Shown piece after piece: positions 7,854-15,415 of a stretch of 32,820 nucleotides of DNA. A model generated the notes under the pieces. That model did not search any database, was not told where the DNA came from, and saw only the letters and a list, made by a program, of their open reading frames with translations. This DNA comes from Parafrankia irregularis (GTDB taxonomy: Bacteria; Actinomycetota; Actinomycetes; Frankiales; Frankiaceae): contig NZ_FAOZ01000052.1 in NCBI RefSeq assembly GCF_001536285.1, positions 1-32,820 of the forward strand, given 5' to 3'. The first letter of the stretch is position 1. Every line of letters begins with the position of its first letter. Position numbers and translations under genes: made by a program.

Positions 7854-8723
7854 TCAGTCGTCGAGTCCATGGAGCGACGTCAGCCCGGTGGCTGCGGCGA
7901 AGCCGGTGAGCGCCGCGAGTAGGTTTCGATCGGTCCAGGTCGCCCCGGCGCGCGCTGCGTGGTGGAGGTAGCGGGCGCGTACCCACGGCCCCGGGCGAGT
8001 GTGGTGTGCGTGGGCGGCCAGGTAGGCGAGTGTCACGACGTCCGGGACGCCGGTGACGTCCGGGCGTAGCGTCTCGACGTCGACGAGCGCGAGCTGCCCG
8101 TCGGGCTGGCGGCGAACGTGGTCGGTGGCGAGGTCGAGGTTGCCCACCGGGACATGTGTGGGTCCGTGCGCGGCGGCGATGAGGTTGAGCGTCCGCCGCC
8201 ATGCGGGCGGGTCGTCGACCCAGGGCGGATCCTCGGCCAGCAGGGTGTCCACCCGCCACTGCGCCATCGCGGCGTGCATCGCCGGTTCCCATCGTGCGGA
8301 TGCGGTGTGCACGCGGACGACGAGGCTGATCAGGTCGTCGAAGATGTCGAGGTTGGTGAGGTCGGCAGGGGCGGGCAGGTAGTCGACGAGCAGGGTGCGG
8401 GCTTCGTCGCTGCTTCCTCGCAGACGCGGGAGGAGCCGGTCGGTGGCCAGCAGGTCGTAGGCGAGGCGTTCCCCGAGGTAGGCGGCTTCGTCCGCATGCC
8501 ACTTGAGGATCGCCTGTGGCGGATCCCCGACGGTGAAGGTCGCGGACCGTTCCCGGGCGGTGAGACAGCGCACCGGCCCGGCCGTGCCGGAATGGTGCGT
8601 GTCGAGGAGCCGGCGGGCTTGCGCGGTAACGGTGTCACGGTCCGTGGCGAGGGGCCGGGCGAGCCAGTGCCGTGGGCGCGGGTGGGCCGCGCCGGCGAGG
8701 GGCCCGGCGGCGACGGCGGTCAC
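7854..8723 (-). CDS. APH-fold kinase-like protein with altered catalytic loop
   Basis: The 289-residue protein has the APH fold: an N-lobe with ATFTVGDPPQAILKWHADEAAYL (the Lys in ILKW fits the ATP-binding Lys), a hinge LLVDYLPAPADLT, and a C-lobe. The catalytic loop, normally HGDLHxGN, reads VGNLDLATDH. His becomes Val and the catalytic Asp becomes Asn, although a later Asp (ALVDVETL) holds the metal position. It is therefore either a pseudokinase or a kinase of altered chemistry. The GTG at 8723 overlaps the TGA of the MBL gene (GTGA), so the two are translationally coupled; the open frame extends upstream but into that gene. The context suggests joint action with the MBL protein on the peptide encoded at 10313-10441. 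Confidence 0.75.
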   Translation of the reverse strand: MTAVAAGPLAGAAHPRPRHWLARPLATDRDTVTAQARRLLDTHHSGTAGPVRCLTARERSATFTVGDPPQAILKWHADEAAYLGERLAYDLLATDRLLPRLRGSSDEARTLLVDYLPAPADLTNLDIFDDLISLVVRVHTASARWEPAMHAAMAQWRVDTLLAEDPPWVDDPPAWRRTLNLIAAAHGPTHVPVGNLDLATDHVRRQPDGQLALVDVETLRPDVTGVPDVVTLAYLAAHAHHTRPGPWVRARYLHHAARAGATWTDRNLLAALTGFAAATGLTSLHGLDD

Positions 8724-10225
8724 CGGCCGCTCGGGGCCGGCGCGGTGCCGGCGAGTCGGGCGAGGCTTTCGGCGTAGCAGCGTGCGGCGAGGTCGGGGCG
8801 CTGGTGCTCGCCGTAGACGGCGAACAGGGCGTAGACCGGGGAGTCGAGGCGCTCGCCGACGTGCCATCCCTGGTAGGAGCCGCCGACGATGTCCCAGACC
8901 TGCAGACGGCCGGTGAGCAGGGCGACGAGGTCCTGGTAGAAGATCTCGATCCCGAACGGGTAGACGGCCATGGCCTCGTCCCGCTGGGTGGTCGGGACGG
9001 GCGCGAACGCCGGACCGGTGATGTCCCAGGCGTAGGACGCGATCTGGTCGGGCTGGCCGGGTGGGTCGAGGAGACGTAGGAGCAGGCGGTGGCCGTCGAG
9101 GGGGCCGTGCAGGTAGTCGTGCAGCGAGGTGGCGAGCGCGCCGGTGCGGGTGGCGATCAGATGCCGGGCCAGTCTCGGGAGCTCGGAGTCGACGAGCCGC
9201 CGCACGGCGGCGCTGTCCTCGGGTGCGATCGCAGGGCCAACCGGTGTCGGCTCGACCGGCCGCGGGTCGGTGAGGAACGCGCCGAGCGCGTCGAGGCCCG
9301 CCTGCTCGGCTGCGGCGTCGAGGGTGACCCAGTCGGCGGAGCCAGTGGTCAGGGGGCCGTCAGGTGGGACGGTGAGCTGGTCGCCGGGTCGCGGGCCGTG
9401 GACCCGGAACAGGTGCTGAAGGACGTTCGCGGCCTCGGCGAGGGCGTGGTGGTCGGCGTAGAGGAACGGTCCGTGGGGGCTGCGGGGGGCGGTGAACCCG
9501 TTCCCGCATAGCGCCACCTCGCTGACACCGTCGAGCGGTGCCAGATAGTCGATCAGCAGGGTGTGTAGCGCCTGGATGCCGGTGGTGCGATGGCGTGGCC
9601 CGTCGAGGCCGGGAAGCAGGTTGACATCCGCGCCGAGCGCTCCATAGGGAACGGACTGGGTGTTGTTCGACACGACCGCCAGCCACGGCACCGGCATTAT
9701 CCCTGCGCCGATCTTTTCCACATATAGATCGGAGATGTCGGCGTCGACCCCGATGAACACATCCCGAGCCGATCCGGCGCGACGAAAGACGGGCTGCACG
9801 ACGCGGCTTTCCCAGAACAGGGTTCGTGCTCCCGCCGGGTACAGCCATACCTCAAGATCGTCGATAGTTATGGGTTGGTGGTGGCTGTGACGGTAGACGG
9901 TGAACCTCAGCGCGGTCAGCGCCTCGACGACGGCGGCGGGCAGTGTCGGCCCGGTGTGGATCGGAATGGTGCGGTCCAGGAGCGCCAGCGATGCGAAGTG
10001 CAGATGGTCAAGGTGCTCGTGGGTCAGGATGACCGCGTCCGGGGCGGGCATCGCCTTGTGGTCGACGCTGCGGGGTGGCCAGACAGGGAACTCGACGGCG
10101 CCCGCCCCGAACGCAGGGGTGAGGATCGGATCGACCAGCACGACCGTGTCACCGGCGCGGAGGTGCCAGGTCTGGTGGCCGAGGAACGTCAGCTCGACAG
10201 ATCCGGCAGAAACAGCGGATGACAT
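8720..10225 (-). CDS. MBL-fold metallohydrolase, 501 aa, in peptide-gene unit
   Basis: The N-terminal half is a metallo-beta-lactamase fold with the metal motif HEHLDH in DAVILTHEHLDHLHFASL and a strand order like UlaG-type hydrolases (VELTFLGHQTWHLRAGDTVVLVDPIL). The last about 250 residues are unlike common MBL enzymes: they include AVRRLVDSELPRLARHLIATR and a Trp/Tyr-rich end (VYPFGIEIFYQDLVALL, IVGGSYQGWHVGERL), perhaps a substrate or partner domain. ATG 10225 has AAAGGAG ten bases upstream (10236-10242 on the plus strand); a TTG further up is not needed. It follows the 42-aa peptide gene by 87 bases and overlaps the next gene by four. A peptide-maturing or peptide-derivative hydrolase is my inference, not shown. 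Confidence 0.85.
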   Translation of the reverse strand: MSSAVSAGSVELTFLGHQTWHLRAGDTVVLVDPILTPAFGAGAVEFPVWPPRSVDHKAMPAPDAVILTHEHLDHLHFASLALLDRTIPIHTGPTLPAAVVEALTALRFTVYRHSHHQPITIDDLEVWLYPAGARTLFWESRVVQPVFRRAGSARDVFIGVDADISDLYVEKIGAGIMPVPWLAVVSNNTQSVPYGALGADVNLLPGLDGPRHRTTGIQALHTLLIDYLAPLDGVSEVALCGNGFTAPRSPHGPFLYADHHALAEAANVLQHLFRVHGPRPGDQLTVPPDGPLTTGSADWVTLDAAAEQAGLDALGAFLTDPRPVEPTPVGPAIAPEDSAAVRRLVDSELPRLARHLIATRTGALATSLHDYLHGPLDGHRLLLRLLDPPGQPDQIASYAWDITGPAFAPVPTTQRDEAMAVYPFGIEIFYQDLVALLTGRLQVWDIVGGSYQGWHVGERLDSPVYALFAVYGEHQRPDLAARCYAESLARLAGTAPAPSGR

Positions 10226-10312
10226 GAGGGAAGCTCCTTTCGACAACAGCGGCGGGCCGGGGCGGGGAGCTGGCCAGATGGCATCGTCGCCCCACCCCGA
10301 CCAGGGAAGGCC

Positions 10313-10441
10313 CTACCGGTGGTAGGCGACCAGGGCGGTCGACGTGACACCGGTCCCGGCGAACGCGGCGACCCGGCGCTGGAACGCCAGAACCGCCTCC
10401 GCCGTCGGCGCGGCCAGCGGGGTGTTGGAGCTGGTGGTCAT
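10313..10441 (-). CDS. 42-residue peptide gene heading the MBL/kinase-like unit
   Basis: A short frame with ATG at 10441 and TAG at 10313 has a near-ideal ribosome binding site (AAGGAG at 10449-10454 on the plus strand, seven bases from the ATG). The peptide begins MTTSSNTPLAAPTAEAV, continues with an amphipathic helix (LAFQRRVAAFAG), and ends TGVTSTALVAYHR. It has no Cys and no membrane segment. The shape, a Ser/Thr/Ala-rich N-terminus, a helical middle and a short polar C-terminus, is like a modified-peptide precursor or a signalling peptide. The TPR regulator is divergent from it by 180 bases. I know no named family; no lanthipeptide or radical-SAM modifier lies in the window. Confidence 0.65.
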   Translation of the reverse strand: MTTSSNTPLAAPTAEAVLAFQRRVAAFAGTGVTSTALVAYHR

Positions 10442-10500
10442 GCGCACTCTCCTTAGGTGAACCCGGGGCGGCCTGTACCACCCCGGCGCACCTGTTCAGG

Positions 10501-10536
10501 GAAGCGCTTCATGCCCCGTAGGAACAGCTCCTGGGG
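10501..10536. promoter_or_regulatory. Palindrome and hairpin in the divergent intergenic region
   Basis: GAAGCGCTTC (10501-10510) is a perfect 10-bp palindrome. Immediately after it, CCCC-GT-AGGA (10514-10523) pairs with TCCT-GGGG (10529-10536) around ACAGC, followed by TTTCTCTTGATTT. On the plus strand this could be an attenuator in the leader of the TPR regulator gene; as DNA, the palindrome could be its operator on the peptide promoter. The half-sites TGTTC (10493) and GAACA (10522) add a wider inverted repeat. Confidence 0.45.
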
Positions 10537-10620
10537 TTTCTCTTGATTTCTCTCGTATTGCTTCATTTCTCGCCGCCCGGCATGCTTGACGCGCACCCTG
10601 CGGAGAAAGGAGCGGAACGG

Positions 10621-11988
10621 ATGCCTCGACCCCGCACCACACCCATCCAGAACACGCGGTTAGCCTGTCTGATTGAGGAAACGGGACGCACCTACCACGC
10701 TATCGCCGCTATGATCCGCCGCGTCAGCGGCGAAAACGGCGTCGAGACGCGGTGCACCGCCGCGTCGCTGGCACGCTGGCTCAACGGCGCCGCCCCGCAG
10801 CCGGCGATCATTCCCGTCGTGGTGGAAGCGTTCGCCCGCCTCCTCGACAACCCCGCGCTCACCCCAGCTGACCTAGGCTGGTCATCGGGCTCCACAACCC
10901 GCGACGCTCAACCCGAGGACCCCTGGCGCGGTGACCCCGTCGCCTGGGTCACCCGCCTGGGACGGACCGACATGCTCAACAGACGTGCGGCGGTCACGGC
11001 CGGCCTCTACTCGCTCGCCGCCGCTACCCCTCTCCTACCCGCGGCCCGCCCAGCGGTCCGGCGCGGCACGTTGACCCACGTCAGTCCGGCCGACGTGGCC
11101 CGGGTCCGCGCGATGGCCGCACACTTCGGCGAGATCGACGACCTGTTCGGTGGCGGGCACGCCCGCTCGGCCGTCGCGGCCTACCTCGTCAACGACGTTG
11201 CCCCCCTGCTCCAGGTCGCGTCCGGCCCGATCCGCGCGGACCTGTTCACCGCCGCCGCCGAGGTCACCTACCTCGCCGGATGGATGGCCGCCGACGATCT
11301 TCAACCCGGTCTCGCGCAGCGTTACTACATCCAGGCCGTCCGGCTGGCCATCGAAGCCGACGACCCGCTGATGCGGGCCACCGCGCTGCGTTCCCTGGCC
11401 TCCCAAGCAGTGGAACTGGGGCATGCGGCCCACGGCCTCGCGCTCGCGGACGCCGCAGCCGACGCCCTCCACAACACCGCACCCGCCCGTACCCGGGCGT
11501 GGGTGAACGGCATGCGCGCCGAGGCCCTCGCCGCCACCGGCCACGACCCACGCCGGGTGATCAGGCTGCTGGCCAGCACGGAAACAGACCTCGAACACGC
11601 CGACAGCCCACCGGCGTCCGACCTGAGCGGCAACTACCGCCGCGAAGGCTTCGAACACCAGGTCGGACTGACACTCCTGAACATGGGCGACCTCCGTGGG
11701 GCGGAGGAACACCTCGCCGCGTCCACCGCCGCGCGCCGACCCGGCGAACGCCGAACCCGCGCGCTCATCGGAACCCGGCTCGCGACCGTACAGATCCGCC
11801 AACATCGATCCGACGCTGCCGCGGCCACACTCCTCGGACTGGCCGACGACCTCACAGCCGTGAAATCCGCGCGCCTACGCCGCACCTGCGGTCAGATCCG
11901 CGGCGCGTGGCAGACAAGCCGCGTCGACCCGACGGTGGCCCAGGCGGATCGGCTGCTGCTCTCGGCGCAGGCCACGGTCCAGACGTAG
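10621..11988 (+). CDS. TPR-type transcriptional regulator, divergent from the peptide gene
   Basis: The protein has 455 residues. The N-terminus (IQNTRLACLIEETGRTYHAIAAMI ... TAASLARWLNG) is a degenerate helix-turn-helix of the type seen in large actinobacterial regulators of the NsdA-like group. After a linker with NRRAAVTAGLYSLAAA, residues about 150-450 form a helical array with TPR-like pairs (FTAAAEVTYLAGWMAADD, YYIQAVRLAIEADDPLM, LRSLASQAVELGHAAHGL). ATG 10621 follows AAAGGAG by seven bases, so upstream residues in the open frame are excluded. TPR regulators often bind peptides or small molecules; since a 42-aa peptide gene is divergent 180 bases away, the peptide or its mature form as ligand is a good hypothesis. 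Confidence 0.8.
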   Translation: MPRPRTTPIQNTRLACLIEETGRTYHAIAAMIRRVSGENGVETRCTAASLARWLNGAAPQPAIIPVVVEAFARLLDNPALTPADLGWSSGSTTRDAQPEDPWRGDPVAWVTRLGRTDMLNRRAAVTAGLYSLAAATPLLPAARPAVRRGTLTHVSPADVARVRAMAAHFGEIDDLFGGGHARSAVAAYLVNDVAPLLQVASGPIRADLFTAAAEVTYLAGWMAADDLQPGLAQRYYIQAVRLAIEADDPLMRATALRSLASQAVELGHAAHGLALADAAADALHNTAPARTRAWVNGMRAEALAATGHDPRRVIRLLASTETDLEHADSPPASDLSGNYRREGFEHQVGLTLLNMGDLRGAEEHLAASTAARRPGERRTRALIGTRLATVQIRQHRSDAAAATLLGLADDLTAVKSARLRRTCGQIRGAWQTSRVDPTVAQADRLLLSAQATVQT

Positions 11989-12127
11989 GTACGAGATCCG
12001 CCGCATTGGCGAGCGAGGCTGCTCAGAAGCACGTGATGTCGGGGCCGCCGTCATCACCCACCTGCTGAGTCGCATACCCGGCGTGTGGTCATGTCGTCGG
12101 CGGAGCGGTCGGGTCTAGGGTCGCCGC

Positions 12128-12637
12128 GTGGGTGATGACAGAGCGGTGTATCGGTGGTGGCCACGGGCGATGGTCCCGGCACACCTGCTGGTGACGCAGG
12201 TCTATGGATGGCTCATCGATGACGCGGGCCGCGTGCTGGTTCAAGACATCGACGGCTGGCACAACCTGCCCGGCGGAACTCCGGAGAGCTGCGATCGGGG
12301 GCTGGTCGACACTCTCGTGCGCGAGGCGCGGGAAGAGAGCCAGGTCGAGGTGGTGAACCCCGTCTATTTGGGCTTTCAAGAGGTACGCAGGCCGGGGCGG
12401 GCGCCGTATGCACAGGTCCGCATGACCGCGCGGATCTCCAGGTTCGACGCGCGCCGCCCGGACCCGGACGGAGGGCAGATCTACCAGCGGCTTATGACGT
12501 CGCTGGCATGCGCGCCGGGTCTGCTCGGCTGGGGCCAGCCGGCGGTCGAGCAGGCATTGGAGGTGCAGCGGGTGGCCGCAACGTGGTGGAGACTTCCGGT
12601 GACAGCGCCCAGCGCGGCGGCCGTCTACGTGCCCTGA
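12128..12637 (+). CDS. NUDIX hydrolase
   Basis: NUDIX enzymes cleave nucleoside diphosphates linked to another moiety. The box is seen in WHNLPGGTPESCDRG followed by LVDTLVREAREESQVEV: the GG, the REAREE core and the following hydrophobic residue are present, but the spacing to REAREE is one residue longer than the classical GX5EX7REUXEEXGU. The same LPGGTPE...REAREES form is common in actinobacteria next to regulatory or secondary-metabolite genes, so activity is likely. The GTG at 12128 lacks a clear ribosome binding site and a later start (GTG or ATG within 45 bases) is possible. Its 3' end overlaps the convergent glycosyltransferase by 13 bases. A role in hydrolysing a nucleotide-linked intermediate of that operon is inference. 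Confidence 0.8.
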   Translation: MGDDRAVYRWWPRAMVPAHLLVTQVYGWLIDDAGRVLVQDIDGWHNLPGGTPESCDRGLVDTLVREAREESQVEVVNPVYLGFQEVRRPGRAPYAQVRMTARISRFDARRPDPDGGQIYQRLMTSLACAPGLLGWGQPAVEQALEVQRVAATWWRLPVTAPSAAAVYVP

Positions 12638-13881
12638 CCGATCAGGTGCGGGGTGAGCACGGCGAACAGCCTGCGGACAGTGTCGCGGTAATCCCCCCGG
12701 CCGGTGAGCAGCCGATAGCCGGCGGCTCGGAGCCGGACGCGTTCGGCCGTGCCAGCGCGCAGCGCCCGGGCCAGCGCCGCCGCCAGTGCTTCCGGGTCCG
12801 CTGGGGGCGCGGTGTATCCGGTGACGCCGTCCAGGACGGTCTCGGCCAGCCCACCTGCGGTGGTCGCGACCACGGGTGCCGCACCGGCGGCGAAGGACTC
12901 CAGCGGCACCCGTCCGAACGGCTCGACCCGTGACGGGACCACGACCCCGACCAGACGTGGATCGGCGAGTAGCGCGGGCAGGGCAGGGTCGTACCGGACG
13001 ATCAGCGTGACATCGAGTCGCTCGTCGGCGATGCGCGCGGCCAGGTGGCGCTGGTAGTCGGTGATGGTCGCGGTCTCGGTGACCGCCGCGAGGAGGAGAT
13101 GAGGGACTGTCGCTCCGGACGCGGCCGCGAGCGGGAGTGCGTCGAGGAGATCGTCGAATCCCTTGCTGGGGTGTGCACGGCCCGACGCGAGGAGGAATCC
13201 GCTGCGGGCCCGTGCGGGAAGCGGCGGGGGTGGACCGTCGGGGATCCGGTCGGCGTTGCTCAGTCCGTTCGGGACCGCGACGATGGCCTGCGCCGGCACC
13301 TGGTAGGGCCCGGTCAGGCAGTCGGCCATGTGCTGCGAGATCGCGCCGAGCCGGCCGCCGGCCTGCCAGGCGCTCGCGAAGCCGGCGGATTCCCAGCTGA
13401 AGCGCGCCTGTTCGGTCTGACCGTGCTGGACAGCCAGGGACCGGGGCAGGGTCAGCAGCCGGCGGCGGAGGTCGGCGGGCAGCAGCGGAGCCATGCCTGC
13501 GAACGGCGCGTCGACAGCAACGACCAGGTCCGGCGGACCCTCACTGGCGCTCAGCTCGATCAGGATCTCGGTGGCCGCGCGGCTGGTGGCTGCCAGAACG
13601 GGGAGCGGCCCCCATCGGCGGGTGCCGGCGGTTCCGTTGTCGACCGGCCGGACGATCAGGGTGCGTCCGGCCAGCGCCGCGGTGGCACGGCGGTGCCAGT
13701 CCGGCTGGTACTCCGGGCTCGTTGGGGCGAGGTGGACGGGAAGGACAACCAGGCGCACCGACGGGTCGAGGACCTGATGCGCGGCGTGAAAGAAGGCCCG
13801 ATTACTGCGTCCGGCGCCCGTGCCGCACCCGAACCATCCATCGTGCACGGCCACCGCGATCCACGGCCGCGCACTGGTCAT
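12625..13881 (-). CDS. GT4-like glycosyltransferase (GT-B fold)
   Basis: The 418-residue protein has two Rossmann-like halves. The C-terminal half carries the retaining GT-B signature: SGRAHPSKGFDDLLDALPLA (phosphate-binding start), then VVPSRVEPFGRVPLESFAAG with the E-x7-E pattern (EPFGRVPLE) that contacts the nucleotide-sugar, then AAPVVATTAGGLAETVLDG. The N-terminal half has GCGTGAGRSNRAFF, a Gly-rich acceptor-side loop. ATG 13881 overlaps the stop of the kinase gene (ATGA). It is the last gene of the minus-strand operon, and probably transfers a sugar to the small molecule built by the preceding genes. The sugar donor and acceptor cannot be told from sequence. Confidence 0.85.
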   Translation of the reverse strand: MTSARPWIAVAVHDGWFGCGTGAGRSNRAFFHAAHQVLDPSVRLVVLPVHLAPTSPEYQPDWHRRATAALAGRTLIVRPVDNGTAGTRRWGPLPVLAATSRAATEILIELSASEGPPDLVVAVDAPFAGMAPLLPADLRRRLLTLPRSLAVQHGQTEQARFSWESAGFASAWQAGGRLGAISQHMADCLTGPYQVPAQAIVAVPNGLSNADRIPDGPPPPLPARARSGFLLASGRAHPSKGFDDLLDALPLAAASGATVPHLLLAAVTETATITDYQRHLAARIADERLDVTLIVRYDPALPALLADPRLVGVVVPSRVEPFGRVPLESFAAGAAPVVATTAGGLAETVLDGVTGYTAPPADPEALAAALARALRAGTAERVRLRAAGYRLLTGRGDYRDTVRRLFAVLTPHLIGQGT

Positions 13882-14498
13882 GGCACCGTCTCGGCCAGCA
13901 GGGCGGACAGCCAGCGGCCGGTCTCCGCGGTGGGCCTGTCGCCGGGCTGATGGTGCCAGCGGGCCGTGGCCATCGCCGCGCCGAGCGCGGGATGGATCAT
14001 GGCGATCCTGGCTGGCGGGTCGGTGTAGAAGGCACGGAGCCGATCAAGGACATCCGGATCCCACCAGGGATGGAACCGGTCGCGATGCCGGCCGGCGCGG
14101 CGCGTGATGCTCAGTGTGCTGGGGATGTCGAGGACCACGTACACCTCCGCGACGCGCAGGTCGCCGGCGTGCAGGTGCTCCGCGGCCCAGCGGGCACGCT
14201 GCGCCAGCAGCCCGGTGTCGGCGATGGAAGCGGCGTAGGCCAGCGACGTCGTCCAGTCCCGGTCGACCACGACGGGGCCGTGGTCGCGTAGCATCCCGGC
14301 CTGGGTAGCCTTGCGGAGCCAGTTCCCCTGGTGGCCTGCGTCGTCGCCCACCGGCGGATGGCCGGCCAAGGCGAGGGTTTCCCCGCCAGGTGTGGTGTAC
14401 TCGCCGACGGTGGGCCAGCCGGCGGCGGCCAGTTGGCCCACCAGCGTTGTCTTCCCGGCCCCGGGCATACCCTCCACGACCACCAGGGGGCCGGTCAC
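13878..14498 (-). CDS. P-loop nucleoside/nucleotide kinase
   Basis: The 206-residue P-loop kinase begins almost at once with GPLVVVEGMPGAGKTTLVGQL (Walker A GMPGAGKTT). The later DRDWTTSLAYAAS resembles the D-R-x motif that binds substrate in deoxynucleoside and thymidylate kinases, and a basic lid (RRAGRHRDRF) follows. It is shorter than most thymidylate kinases and too divergent to name the substrate. The GTG at 14498 overlaps the TGA of the DUF2797 gene (GTGA), and its own stop overlaps the glycosyltransferase start. With the NDP-kinase-like protein in the same operon, a two-step phosphorylation of a nucleoside- or pterin-like compound can be imagined, but this is inference. Confidence 0.8.
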   Translation of the reverse strand: MTGPLVVVEGMPGAGKTTLVGQLAAAGWPTVGEYTTPGGETLALAGHPPVGDDAGHQGNWLRKATQAGMLRDHGPVVVDRDWTTSLAYAASIADTGLLAQRARWAAEHLHAGDLRVAEVYVVLDIPSTLSITRRAGRHRDRFHPWWDPDVLDRLRAFYTDPPARIAMIHPALGAAMATARWHHQPGDRPTAETGRWLSALLAETVP

Positions 14499-15415
14499 CA
14501 CGCGAACAGGGAGTCTTGGCGGGCAGCCGACGGTCGCACCCGCGGGATGGTCTCGTAGCCACCGGCGACTGGTGTCGCAGGAGGATGCACCGTACGCCAC
14601 CCGGCGAGCAGCCCGCCATCGACCAACACCTCAGTCCCGGCCTCGGTGCTGGCGAGCAGGAGTTTGCGGCCGATCACCGCGGTGACAGTTCCGGTCAGGA
14701 TCGCGGTCGTGGCGAGGGAGACGACCTCGTCGTACCGGCCGGGCAGCGCCCGGTCCAGGCCGTAGATGTCCAGGTTGTCGACGACGGCCAGCGGCGTCAG
14801 TGTGAGCCCGTCGAGACGAGCCAGTTCGGTTGCGGCGGCGGTCGCGGCGGCGCGCACTGCGGCGATCCGGTCGCCGGCGGGGGGCAGCGTCCACCACGCG
14901 ACCTGGGTCAGGCTGCCCGGCAGCCGCTCCCGGCCATGACCGGTGGCGGCCAGGTGGCGCTCGGCACGGCGGATGGTGGCAAGGCGACCGTGCGCGAGCC
15001 AGGTGTAGGCGAGTGCCCCCTGCTCGAGGAGCCGGCGGGTTCCCCGCGCGGTCAGGCCGACCTTCACCAGTCCCGGGCCGAACCAGGCCAGGTACAGGCC
15101 GAACCTGCGGTCGTCGTCGGCTTCCCGGTCGGTGGCAATCCGCCGACCGTGGTCGAGCGCGGCACAGTCCGTGCACTGCGCGGCGCGGCCGGTGTCCGAT
15201 ACCGGCGTAGCGGTGGGGCAACCGTGCCGAGCCTGGGTAGTCACATCCCAGCGTCCGACGCAGGACCGTGGCCCGGTCAGGTGCAACGTCAGCGCGGATC
15301 CGGGCACGAGGGGGCGGCTGTGTTCACGGCCGTCGCGGTGGGTCGCGGTGAGGACCGGGGAGTCCGCAGGCCACCAGATCCCGGTACATGTCCAGGCGGG
15401 CGGGCGCGGTGTCAC
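14495..15415 (-). CDS. DUF2797 family protein
   Basis: The protein has 306 residues. A Cys-rich early part (GPRSCVGRW, HGCPT, AAQCTDCAALDHG) suggests a bound zinc. After it the core FGLYLAWFGPGLVKVG and LTARGTRRLLEQGALAYTW is the mark of DUF2797; its order, an aromatic strand then K-V-G-x-T and a downstream Arg, looks to me like the GIY-YIG nuclease fold, though that is only visual. The GTG at 15415 has GGGAGG seven bases upstream and overlaps the preceding NDP-kinase-like gene by 92 bases; the ATG at 15469 has no such site. The function of DUF2797 is unknown. Its place inside a translationally coupled biosynthetic-looking operon is a useful clue. Confidence 0.75.
   Translation of the reverse strand: MTPRPPAWTCTGIWWPADSPVLTATHRDGREHSRPLVPGSALTLHLTGPRSCVGRWDVTTQARHGCPTATPVSDTGRAAQCTDCAALDHGRRIATDREADDDRRFGLYLAWFGPGLVKVGLTARGTRRLLEQGALAYTWLAHGRLATIRRAERHLAATGHGRERLPGSLTQVAWWTLPPAGDRIAAVRAAATAAATELARLDGLTLTPLAVVDNLDIYGLDRALPGRYDEVVSLATTAILTGTVTAVIGRKLLLASTEAGTEVLVDGGLLAGWRTVHPPATPVAGGYETIPRVRPSAARQDSLFAW

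Noticed and set aside
10313-10441. Lanthipeptide or lasso precursor
   Set aside because: The peptide has no Cys, and no LanB/LanC/LanM, lasso cyclase or radical-SAM gene is in the window.
11035-11805. Long minus-strand ORF inside the TPR regulator
   Set aside because: Gly/Val-rich shadow frame typical of GC-rich genes; the plus-strand gene has domain content and a good ribosome binding site.
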